A DNA stretch of 10,803 bases, taken from assembly GCA_003452965.1 (NCBI GenBank), contig DMMW01000036.1:1-10803 (forward strand), in the 5' to 3' direction. Each line of letters begins with the position of its first letter. Position 1 is the stretch's first letter. This document shows positions 1-6,950 of this stretch, piece by piece. The stretch is from Elusimicrobiota bacterium. Its GTDB lineage: Bacteria > Elusimicrobiota > UBA8919. The position numbers were made by a program, and so were the translations under genes. The notes below the pieces were generated by a model. It saw only the letters and a list, made by a program, of their open reading frames with translations. It did no database searches and was not told the origin of the DNA.

Positions 1-5
1 TACTA

Positions 6-55
6 TTTTGGACAGTACCTATAATTTCATTCTGTCAAAAATGACATATTATTGA
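6..55. repeat. Dispersed TGTCA-type repeat, copy A
   Basis: Positions 6-31 match 222-247 in the same orientation at 24 of 26 bases, including the exact 16-mer TACCTATAATTTCATT (16-31). Positions 33-55 match 7730-7752 exactly over 23 bases and begin with the palindrome TGTCA-AAAA-TGACA (33-46). Copy A therefore joins the sequence blocks that are found separately at copies B and C. This points to one repeat family with different pieces kept at each site. The copy starts almost at the window edge, so it may extend further left. Confidence 0.7.
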
Positions 56-103
56 AAAATTTGGTTTTGAACGATATAGATGTTTTTAGCCGAATAAATC
101 GTT

Positions 104-150
104 AAAAAATTGGTATGTTTGACGAGCATAGCGAGGAGTTTACCAATTTT
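104..150 (-). terminator. Probable intrinsic terminator after dapA-permease operon
   Basis: The arms AAAATTGGTA (106-115) and TACCAATTTT (141-150) are perfect 10-bp complements around a 25-base loop. Read on the minus strand, the second arm runs into a stretch of six T (104-109), as expected of an intrinsic terminator. It lies about 180 bases past the permease stop codon. The loop is longer than usual, so a mobile-element or repeat hairpin is the alternative. Confidence 0.45.
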
Positions 151-154
151 AGAT

Positions 155-289
155 TTATGAGGCGTTAATCTGATTTAAGAAATCAGCATCGTCTAGTGAA
201 AAACCATGATTTTTAATAATATTTTTGACATTACCTATAATTTCATTATATCTGATTACATAGATTATAATGGAGATTATACAGATGAA
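155..289 (-). pseudogene. Possible C-terminal gene remnant, 44 codons, no start
   Basis: The minus strand is open from after a TAG at 290-292 to a TAA at 155-157, with no ATG, GTG or TTG at a sensible place. The translation ends in a stretch of protein-like composition (GFSLDDADFLNQINAS). The coding strand then runs into the hairpin at 104-150, which would be a natural place for a terminator. The segment includes repeat copy C, which reads NEIIGNVKN in this frame; copy A reads NEIIGTVQN in the corresponding frame. I do not recognise a family. A chance open frame in AT-rich DNA is quite possible. Confidence 0.2.
222..247. repeat. Dispersed TGTCA-type repeat, copy C
   Basis: This is a direct repeat of 6-31 (24 of 26 bases). 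It carries TGACATTACC (226-235), which also occurs at 7750-7759 in copy B. Copy C lacks the TGTCA-AAAA-TGACA palindrome that copies A and B share. Confidence 0.65.
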
Positions 290-327
290 CTACAAAAGAT
301 ACAGGTTTTAATCGGTGTAATCATTCT

Positions 328-1665
328 CTAAAAATATCGTATATATAAGTATATATTACAAAATATCATTACAATTATCATTGCAGGAATTGCATATTTA
401 CAATATCTTGCCCAACCAACTTTATAACCTTTTTTTTCTGCTATCGCGATTCCTACGACATTAGCAGATGCACCTATCGGCGTGGCATTACCACCAATAT
501 CAGTCCCCAATGCAAGCGACCAACTCAGGGTTTTAAGCGATATTCCAGTTTCGGAAAGATTGAAAATTACAGGCACCATAGTAGCAGCAAAAGGAATATT
601 GTCTAATATCGCAGATGCAAATGCAGAAGCCCACATTATTATTGAAACAACTAAAAATGCATTCCCCTGCCCGATTTTACCAATCCAATTCGCAAGTATC
701 TCCAATATTCCCACCCGCTCCAATCCTCCGACACAAATAAATAGCCCAATAAAAAATAATAATGTCTTCCAATCCATCGGTTTAATAAGTTTTAGATGAG
801 ATTTATAAGATACAACCAAAGATAGAAATGCAGCTATACAACCGATAAACGCAAGCGACAGTCCGGTCAAAGAATGAGTAACAATTAAAACTATAGTTAA
901 AATAAATATAATCGTACTAACAACAAATAAATTTTTATGTTTAACCGCTTTTTTGGGTTCAGGATACTTTTTTATTCGTTCATTTCTATCAATATTCAAA
1001 TGATTCCGAAAAACAAAATAAAAAAATACTACTGTGATAAACATTCCTATCCATGCAATTATACCCGTATTTTTTAAAAAATCGAAAAAAGTAAAACCAA
1101 ATGAAGTTCCGATTATTATATTTGGCGGATCACCGCTCATTGTAGCACTACCGCCTACATTTGAAGCAAATATCTCAGAAATTATTATCGGTATAGGATT
1201 GAATTTCAAAAGCCGGGCAAGCTCAATGGTTACCGACGAAAGAAACAACATAACGGTTATACTATCAATAAACATTGATAAGAAACCGGAAAGTATCATA
1301 AAAGATATAAAAATCGGAATTATCTTATAATTAACAAGTTTCGCTATATAAAAACATAACCATCTGAAAAAACCTACCCGTGCCAAACCTTCAATCATTA
1401 TCATCATACCTGCAATGAAAACTATTGTCTGCCAATTTATGCCGTGTGATGCTTTTTCTTTAATTCCTTTCAACATCCAGAAAGCTGGCTCAAATATTTC
1501 TCCTAAGTTTAAAACCCATAGAATAGCTTCTTCTGTCCTTAATACTAAAACTATCATTAAAACTGCACCTATTAATGCAGAAACATATCTATGCCATTTT
1601 TCCGCCATTATAGCAATGAACATTATTAGGAAAATTGCTGATGCTAATATTTGTGGTGTAGTCAT
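328..1665 (-). CDS. ArsB/NhaD-type ion permease
   Basis: A 445-residue integral membrane protein of the ion-transporter superfamily that includes ArsB, NhaD and SLC13/CitM carriers. It is hydrophobic throughout, with about 10-12 membrane spans, and has the two-half architecture of the family. The first half carries MFIDSIT (131-137) and GGSATMSGDPPN (171-182). The second half carries AILDNIPFA (352-360) and GGNATPIGASAN (391-402). These paired loops are the usual substrate and sodium-binding hairpins. Length is normal. The ATG overlaps the dapA stop by four bases (ATGA) and has no clear Shine-Dalgarno site of its own, so translation is probably coupled to dapA. The substrate cannot be told from sequence: sodium/proton exchange, arsenite or a dicarboxylate are all possible, and coupling to dapA does not settle it. 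The family call is secure; the specific role is open. Confidence 0.85.
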   Translation of the reverse strand: MTTPQILASAIFLIMFIAIMAEKWHRYVSALIGAVLMIVLVLRTEEAILWVLNLGEIFEPAFWMLKGIKEKASHGINWQTIVFIAGMMIMIEGLARVGFFRWLCFYIAKLVNYKIIPIFISFMILSGFLSMFIDSITVMLFLSSVTIELARLLKFNPIPIIISEIFASNVGGSATMSGDPPNIIIGTSFGFTFFDFLKNTGIIAWIGMFITVVFFYFVFRNHLNIDRNERIKKYPEPKKAVKHKNLFVVSTIIFILTIVLIVTHSLTGLSLAFIGCIAAFLSLVVSYKSHLKLIKPMDWKTLLFFIGLFICVGGLERVGILEILANWIGKIGQGNAFLVVSIIMWASAFASAILDNIPFAATMVPVIFNLSETGISLKTLSWSLALGTDIGGNATPIGASANVVGIAIAEKKGYKVGWARYCKYAIPAMIIVMIFCNIYLYIRYF

Positions 1666-2540
1666 TTTATTTTAAGTCCAAAATCATTCATTACTTTTAC
1701 CAATTTTTCTTTATTCTTGTTTTCCATAGAACACATGGGCAGCCGAAGCTCGTCCGAACATAATCCTAAGAGTGACATTGCTGTCTTTATCGGGATAGGA
1801 TTTGTTTCAAGAAATAAAGCTTTTGTAAGGTCAAAAATCTTAAAATGTATTTCTTTCGCCTTCTTTAAATCACCCTTTAAACCTGCCGATACCATTTCTG
1901 TAACTTCCTTTGGTATTATATTAGCAACAACCGATACAACACCTTTACCGCCTATAGCCATAAGCGGAAGCGTCAGAGCGTCGTCACCGGAAAGCATATC
2001 TATCTTGGGACATAAAATCTGAATTTTTGTCATCTGCTCCAATGAACCGCTCGCTTCTTTAATTGCAACTATATTTTTACAATCAGAATGTAACTTTGCC
2101 ACCGTTTCGGGTTCGATATTTACTGCTGTCCTTGATTGTATGTTATAAAGCATTATAGGAATATCTATTTCATCCGCCACTTTTTTAAAGTGAAGGTAAA
2201 GTCCCTTTTGTGTCGGCTTGTTGTAATATGGAGATACTAATAATACACCGTCAGCACCTGATTTTTTAGCATAAGCAGTCATTTCTATTGTTTCAGTTGT
2301 GCTATTTGAACCGGTTCCTGCTATAACCTTGATTCTTCCGGCAACGGTTTTCACAACAAAATCAATTACCTGTTCATGTTCCTGATATGAAAGCGTTACC
2401 GACTCACCAGTTGTCCCGCAAGGCACAATTCCATTTATTCCGTTTTTAATATGAAATTCTATAAGTTTTTTCAAACACTCAAAATCAACTTTGTTATCCT
2501 TAAATGGCGTAACTATAGCTACATAACTGCCCTCAAACAT
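1662..2540 (-). CDS. dapA: 4-hydroxy-tetrahydrodipicolinate synthase
   Basis: Catalyses condensation of pyruvate with aspartate semialdehyde, the first committed step of the diaminopimelate/lysine pathway, in the cytoplasm. The 292 residues are full length for the class I aldolase (DHDPS/NAL) family. The catalytic set is visible: GTTGES at 42-47 with the active-site threonines, YYNKP at 105-109, the active-site Tyr132, the substrate-binding arginine Arg137 in YNIQSRT, the Schiff-base lysine Lys161 in AIKEASG, and GDD at 185-187. The arginine supports DHDPS over N-acetylneuraminate lyase. One small oddity is Gln135 where many family members have proline. The start has a good Shine-Dalgarno site, GGAGG (2547-2551), six bases before ATG. 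The gene has its own near-consensus promoter (2577-2604) and overlaps the following permease gene by four bases. Confidence 0.93.
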   Translation of the reverse strand: MFEGSYVAIVTPFKDNKVDFECLKKLIEFHIKNGINGIVPCGTTGESVTLSYQEHEQVIDFVVKTVAGRIKVIAGTGSNSTTETIEMTAYAKKSGADGVLLVSPYYNKPTQKGLYLHFKKVADEIDIPIMLYNIQSRTAVNIEPETVAKLHSDCKNIVAIKEASGSLEQMTKIQILCPKIDMLSGDDALTLPLMAIGGKGVVSVVANIIPKEVTEMVSAGLKGDLKKAKEIHFKIFDLTKALFLETNPIPIKTAMSLLGLCSDELRLPMCSMENKNKEKLVKVMNDFGLKIK

Positions 2541-2576
2541 AAAAATCCTCCGATTTCTTTAATATATTACTTCCTA

Positions 2577-2604
2577 ATTATATTAAATTCTGGCTTACTG
2601 TCAA
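2577..2604 (-). promoter_or_regulatory. Sigma-70-type promoter of dapA-permease operon
   Basis: On the minus strand there is TTGACA (2599-2604), a 16-base spacer, and TATAAT (2577-2582). Both hexamers match the consensus exactly. Transcription would start near 2570, giving a leader of about 30 bases that carries the GGAGG site of dapA. The promoter sits just past the stop of the upstream 865-residue gene, and no terminator is visible in between. Confidence 0.8.
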
Positions 2605-2620
2605 TATGCATCAGCCCCGC

Positions 2621-5218
2621 CTATTGCCCACCAAGATATTGTTTTATTTCTTTTTGGCTGGCTATCCGTATACCATAAATATTAGAAAACACTTCTGTCC
2701 CCGAAGATTTTATTGGATACTTCTCCTTTTTTAATTGTTCGTTTATACCAATTATTCCGTATTTAAAATCTTTGTTTTTAAATTTTACTAAATATCTTTT
2801 ACCATTTTCAATACGGATGTTATTTTCAATAAAACTGCTTGAGTTTATAACCCTTTCCGCCAAATCTGTGATTTCGCTATTGGCAATTCTATTTTCTATT
2901 TTTATTAGTTCATCAATTATGTTTTGGAAAAAACCTCCTTGATTGTCCGTCCAGATCAGCATTATTCCATTTTTTTCTTGTCTTGCTGAAATTGAACCGT
3001 ATTTACTATTAGAAACATCAATATCCATTTTAACTGATTTGTCCGATGTTCTTTCATCCTTATATACTTTCGGTTCGCTTAGCTTTATGGTTTTGTCTTT
3101 AAATTTAAGTTCTTTTTTATCTTCCTTTTTCTCAGTCAATCCAGCTTTTGCAATATTCGGCTTCTTTGTTTCGGGCGTTTTACCGCCGACACTTCTCTTC
3201 GCTCCGATTTTTCTATTTTTTAACATCTTTATAAGCAATTCCTTGTCCGAAGATAATGATACACCACCGTTATAAAAATATTGCTGACCCATCATCCAAT
3301 AAACCTGGGATGACATCCTGGATAGACATTCATTTTGAGCATTATACTTTTTGCTATCTACAAACGGAACTGATACCTTACATTTCAAACTATTATTATT
3401 TCTATACCAGGTTTCAAAATTTAAAGCATTTTCTATTTCAATATTTCTCAAAAAAGAAAATAAATTACTATTAATATTCCTTGTTAAATTAAATAAAACA
3501 GACCATTTCTGGATTTGATTTAATTTATGATATTCAGGCTCGTAATCAGCAACGATTGCATAATGTTTATCCCACCACCCCAAAAATTCTGCACTTTGGT
3601 AATTAGGTTCCGATTCTTTGCCGGGATAAAGCGGATCTGATGACGCGGCATATATTCTTGTCGCTATCGGTTCAAAATGAACAATTTTCTTATCTGCTGA
3701 AATATCATAACTTTCTTGTTTCACACCGAACCATAAACGGGTACTTGAAAGACGGATGCTATCTTCCCAATATAATTTAGGTACTTTTACTTTATTTAGC
3801 GGAATAAATCCTGTTATGTTTTGCGGAGCATTTGACTCAAAATCCAATGCCCATATTTTTGCCGTTAAATCTGTATAAAAAAGATTCATTGCAAGTTCGG
3901 TTCCTTTTATCGGTCCATCATATCGCGCCGCTTGGTAAGAGTTTGCAAAATCCAGAGATTCTAAATATCTGCTCATAACCGTAGCGGTATCCGTGTTTAT
4001 TTTTTCAATTTGCCTTCTGAATACAAAATATTTTTCGGATATTTGTCTTTCAAAAAATTCAGATATTTTTTTTAAAGTTTCTTCGTAATGTAAAATCGCA
4101 TTTTTTAAATTTTCTGGAAAAGGTGAATTTGCCGTTTTACTATCATTGATAGCTTCCCTTATACTTTTAGCAAAACCTTTTAAGTCCTTTTTAGGATCCA
4201 ATGAAAATCCGATATTGCTATTTTCTGCTGTTTCAAACGATTTAAAAGGGATTTCCTCTTTGATGAAACTGATAAGTTCGGTTTTAGTAACCGTTCCGTT
4301 TTTTACTTTTGCATTTAGTTTTTCGTCTTTATCCAATAACTCGGAATACAAATAATTTATATAACCTTCATATTGCTGATTATTGGTTTTTTGCAATTTA
4401 CCAATTGTATTTTTATGCCTGTTGTACGATTTATATATCGCCGAAATTTCGTTAGCGGTTATATTTGCTCTCCTATCATTTCCGATTCTTCTGCCGCCTA
4501 ATATTAGTAAATTATTGGAATCAACCTTAAAATATGTTAAATCATCAATTTTTAAAAACCAATCATTAAAATCTTCCATATTTCTTATAACTTTGGAAAA
4601 ATATCCTTTTTCTTCCTTAAAATATTCAGAAATTGTTTTGCTATTTTGATATGAAATTGAAATTACCGGGCTTTGTCCTGAGGATGCTGAAGAAAGATTG
4701 GTTTCATATTTAAATTCTATTATATGTAAAATTCCCTTCAAAAAATCGTTACTTTTTCTATTTTCATCTAACAATCTGATTAAAATGGCTTCCTGTTTAA
4801 AAATATCTTTAGGTAAAACAACGATATATTCATTTTTACTTAATTGGGCAAACCGACCAATATCATAAAACAGCAAATTTGAATTTCTGAAATTTTTTAT
4901 CCGCATAGGTAATTTATCTTTAAGGAAATCATTCTGTGTTTTATCATCGCTTTTCAAAAACGCCATCGTAGCATATAATGCCCAATCTGCAATTTGCTCG
5001 GGTTGCTCATCAACAGATAAATTATTATAAAAATCAATCAATCCGGAAATATTTATATTAATAGTTTCTCCTTTAAACTTACTCTCTATTTTATTAGGGA
5101 AATTTTTCTTTATATATTTACTTATAGTATCAAATGTTACTGATTCTGCAAGTAGCATACTAAAAATAACTATTAAAAAAACTGGCAAAGATATTAAAAC
5201 CTTATTTCTTCTAATCAT
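2621..5218 (-). CDS. Large exported protein of unknown function
   Basis: I do not recognise a family for this 865-residue protein. The N-terminus has a clear signal peptide: positive residues (MIRRNK), a hydrophobic core at about 8-23, and a plausible cleavage after Ala24. The mature part is soluble-looking, with no further membrane spans. It has a helical, charged central region (about 250-420), then a more distinctive segment rich in aromatics (about 425-580, with YQAARYDGPIKGTELAMNLF and FLGWWDKHYAIVADYEPEYH). Next come a Gly-rich GGVSLSSDKE (651-660), a lysine-rich linker (about 667-725), and a separate C-terminal domain to 865. The only two cysteines are Cys613 and Cys631, which suits one disulfide. 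It starts 9 bases after the maltokinase stop without a strong Shine-Dalgarno site, so it is probably co-transcribed and translationally coupled. A link to glycan metabolism is inferred only from position. Confidence 0.75.
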   Translation of the reverse strand: MIRRNKVLISLPVFLIVIFSMLLAESVTFDTISKYIKKNFPNKIESKFKGETININISGLIDFYNNLSVDEQPEQIADWALYATMAFLKSDDKTQNDFLKDKLPMRIKNFRNSNLLFYDIGRFAQLSKNEYIVVLPKDIFKQEAILIRLLDENRKSNDFLKGILHIIEFKYETNLSSASSGQSPVISISYQNSKTISEYFKEEKGYFSKVIRNMEDFNDWFLKIDDLTYFKVDSNNLLILGGRRIGNDRRANITANEISAIYKSYNRHKNTIGKLQKTNNQQYEGYINYLYSELLDKDEKLNAKVKNGTVTKTELISFIKEEIPFKSFETAENSNIGFSLDPKKDLKGFAKSIREAINDSKTANSPFPENLKNAILHYEETLKKISEFFERQISEKYFVFRRQIEKINTDTATVMSRYLESLDFANSYQAARYDGPIKGTELAMNLFYTDLTAKIWALDFESNAPQNITGFIPLNKVKVPKLYWEDSIRLSSTRLWFGVKQESYDISADKKIVHFEPIATRIYAASSDPLYPGKESEPNYQSAEFLGWWDKHYAIVADYEPEYHKLNQIQKWSVLFNLTRNINSNLFSFLRNIEIENALNFETWYRNNNSLKCKVSVPFVDSKKYNAQNECLSRMSSQVYWMMGQQYFYNGGVSLSSDKELLIKMLKNRKIGAKRSVGGKTPETKKPNIAKAGLTEKKEDKKELKFKDKTIKLSEPKVYKDERTSDKSVKMDIDVSNSKYGSISARQEKNGIMLIWTDNQGGFFQNIIDELIKIENRIANSEITDLAERVINSSSFIENNIRIENGKRYLVKFKNKDFKYGIIGINEQLKKEKYPIKSSGTEVFSNIYGIRIASQKEIKQYLGGQ

Positions 5219-5227
5219 GTTATTTTA

Positions 5228-6847
5228 TTACTTCGTAAAATGGCGAAGTGCTTTCAGCGGAATGATTACCCAATCGGGACGGTTGTTTAATTCATAGCCA
5301 AGTTCATAAACCGCTTTTTCTATAAGAAATGCATTCAGCAAGGTTTCCGTATCTTCTTTTTTCTTTGGAATAAAAGAAGCATTTTTTACCGTTTTAAAAT
5401 ATGAATTCAGAAAAACTCTTGATATACATTCGTACCATATATCTGCCCATGGTTCAAGCAAAACCACATTTTTTTCAGATAAGGATTGTATAAATAATGC
5501 GTTGTATGTTGCATAATGAAATGATCTTAACATTCCTGAAATATCTTTTATCGGCGATTTTTTCAGTCGTCTTTCTTTTAACATCCTGGCCGGTTCACCT
5601 TCAAAATCAATAATCACAAAATCTTTACCGGTATAAAGCACCTGCCCTAAGTGATAATCGTCGTGTATTCTTATTTTCGTTGCCGATATCCTTTTTTTAA
5701 GCAATTTTTCATAATACTCCATAATCCTTTTTTCATTCTGCAAAATATTGTCGGCATCATTTTTTAAATCCCTATTAATATTTTTGTAATGTCCTTTAAG
5801 AAATCCAAAAACCTTTTTGGTAAGATTTTTCATTGAAAAAACAACTGACTTTTGATAATTATAAGTTATTTGTTCAGGAGTAAAATTGTTATTGGAAGAA
5901 TCAGAGGAAAGGGCAAGATGGAGTTCACCGGTTCTTTTTCCCAATATTTTTATCATATTTATATAATTTTTCCCTATAAGCTCCTGAACAAATGTCGGTG
6001 TTTTTTTATCGTTATCCGGTATTGAATAATAGTTTTCCAATTGTTTTTCTAATTTTCCATTCCTGTTAAGAATTTTTTTGTAATATTTGCCAATAGAATC
6101 AACGGTATACTCCCACGCATCGCCTTGATTAGGAATAAAACCCTGTAACATTCCTATAATTATTTCAGATTTCCCCTTTTTGTATTCCATATATCCAGCA
6201 AATGGAGGTACATTTGAAAAATTAGTGTTTTCAGAGATATATTTTGTTATCTCAAAATCAGGATTCATCCCTTCACTTAACTTTCTGAATAATTTAAACA
6301 ATAAATGTTTATCATACAATATAGAGGAATTGCTTTGCTGTGCTGTTAGAACTCTTGAATCCCGCAGAGTCAAATTAACTAAATTGAATTTATTTAAATA
6401 TTTTCCTGAATAAGCGGAAATTATGCCATTCTTACCTTTTATTTTTAAACTGTTCTTTATCATTAACAACAAATAATTTTGAAATTTTTTATCATTGACA
6501 GCATCAAATATTCTTCCTTTCTTGCTGCTTGTATTAAGATATGCTATTGTTTTATCTGTTCTTTCCTCGGATTGTGAAAAAGTTATCGGTAATAGGTACA
6601 TTTCTTTTATATTTTTGAAATATTCTACATTAAGAAATAATAGTCGCGCATCAGATTTATCTTCTCCGATTAAAATATTCTCAACTATATTTATCCTTTT
6701 GATATTTAATGCTTTGCTTCCAAACCATCTGCATGTTTTAATATATTTAGGCAATATTCTACTTTCAAATATTCTTTTCGTATTCCCTTGAAAAATTTCC
6801 CACCAATTATTTTTTACTTTTAAACGTGAAATACTCTTATTTGACAT
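5228..6847 (-). CDS. mak: Maltokinase-like phosphotransferase
   Basis: Likely phosphorylates maltose with ATP to maltose-1-phosphate, which feeds the GlgE route to alpha-glucans. I place the start at the ATG at 6847 (539 residues). It has GAGGG nine bases upstream, and the promoter at 6900-6928 would exclude the in-frame ATG at 6926-6928. Family marks in order are CRWFGSKAL (39-47) in the N-terminal cap; AQQSNSS and LFKLFRKLSEGMNPDFEI (about 170-201), the nucleotide-binding lobe; the catalytic loop HDDYHLGQVL (395-404), where relatives usually read HGD; the metal-binding DFEGEPAR (414-421); SPIKDISGMLRSFHYA (431-446); and the C-terminal NNRPDWVIIPL. Both key aspartates are present. It stands alone rather than fused to trehalose synthase, and no treS, glgE or glgB gene is in the window. 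A related kinase with another sugar substrate is the main alternative. Confidence 0.82.
   Translation of the reverse strand: MSNKSISRLKVKNNWWEIFQGNTKRIFESRILPKYIKTCRWFGSKALNIKRINIVENILIGEDKSDARLLFLNVEYFKNIKEMYLLPITFSQSEERTDKTIAYLNTSSKKGRIFDAVNDKKFQNYLLLMIKNSLKIKGKNGIISAYSGKYLNKFNLVNLTLRDSRVLTAQQSNSSILYDKHLLFKLFRKLSEGMNPDFEITKYISENTNFSNVPPFAGYMEYKKGKSEIIIGMLQGFIPNQGDAWEYTVDSIGKYYKKILNRNGKLEKQLENYYSIPDNDKKTPTFVQELIGKNYINMIKILGKRTGELHLALSSDSSNNNFTPEQITYNYQKSVVFSMKNLTKKVFGFLKGHYKNINRDLKNDADNILQNEKRIMEYYEKLLKKRISATKIRIHDDYHLGQVLYTGKDFVIIDFEGEPARMLKERRLKKSPIKDISGMLRSFHYATYNALFIQSLSEKNVVLLEPWADIWYECISRVFLNSYFKTVKNASFIPKKKEDTETLLNAFLIEKAVYELGYELNNRPDWVIIPLKALRHFTK
5230..5249 (-). other. Small hairpin at the mak / exported-protein junction
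   Basis: Arms ACTTCG (5230-5235) and CGAAGT (5244-5249) enclose an 8-base loop and overlap the last codons and stop of the maltokinase gene. They end 12 bases before the ATG of the next gene, which lacks a good ribosome site. The hairpin could affect translational coupling. It has no U-tract, so it is not a terminator. Chance is possible for a 6-bp stem. Confidence 0.3.
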
Positions 6848-6879
6848 AGTCCAATACCCTCGCTTGTCTACATGACAAT

Positions 6880-6915
6880 ATAAATAAAAAGCCAACTCTA
6901 TTATACAGAATTGGC
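6880..6915 (-). terminator. Intrinsic terminator after the PRC-barrel gene
   Basis: On the minus strand GCCAATTCT pairs with AGAGTTGGC as a 9-bp stem with one U-G wobble, around a 7-base loop (stem-loop 6891-6915). It is followed directly by TTTTTATTTAT (6880-6890). It lies 35 bases beyond the stop of the PRC-barrel gene and would end the copper-related transcript. The loop contains TATAAT, the -10 box of the next promoter. Confidence 0.8.
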
Positions 6916-6928
6916 AATATATTTTCAA
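6900..6928 (-). promoter_or_regulatory. Sigma-70-type promoter of the mak operon
   Basis: TTGAAA (6923-6928) and TATAAT (6900-6905) are separated by 17 bases on the minus strand. Initiation would fall near 6893, inside the 3' arm of the terminator hairpin, so the new transcript lacks the 5' arm and cannot form the terminator. The leader to the ATG at 6847 would be about 46 bases. Confidence 0.7.
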
Positions 6929-6950
6929 CTCAATATTTATACGTTATATT

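Larger units (their letters stand above)
1..327. other. Gene-free left flank with repeats and hairpins
   Basis: No intact gene can be read on either strand. The region follows the stop codon of the permease gene. It contains two direct copies of a short repeat (6-55 and 222-247), a 10-bp-stem hairpin (106-150), a small perfect hairpin (170-186, arms CTGATTT/AAATCAG with a 3-base loop), and a widely spaced inverted pair TGATTACA (253-260) and TGTAATCA (316-323). A 44-codon open frame without an ATG ends at 155 on the minus strand. The density of repeats suggests an old insertion site or decayed gene, which is an inference. Confidence 0.6.

Noticed and set aside
226..253. Plus-strand promoter from TTGACA at 225-230
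   Set aside because: No -10 at proper spacing and no plus-strand gene downstream; the hexamer is part of the dispersed repeat.
253..323. Inverted pair TGATTACA / TGTAATCA as a terminator
   Set aside because: The 55-base spacer and lack of a U-tract make a functional hairpin unlikely.
1651..2022. Plus-strand 123-codon frame opposite dapA
   Set aside because: It is antisense to dapA, with no family features and no independent promoter or ribosome site seen.
6848..6928. N-terminal extension of maltokinase to an upstream in-frame ATG at 6928
   Set aside because: The extra 27 residues do not resemble the family, there is no ribosome site, and the region holds a promoter and terminator. The ATG at 6847 has GAGGG upstream.
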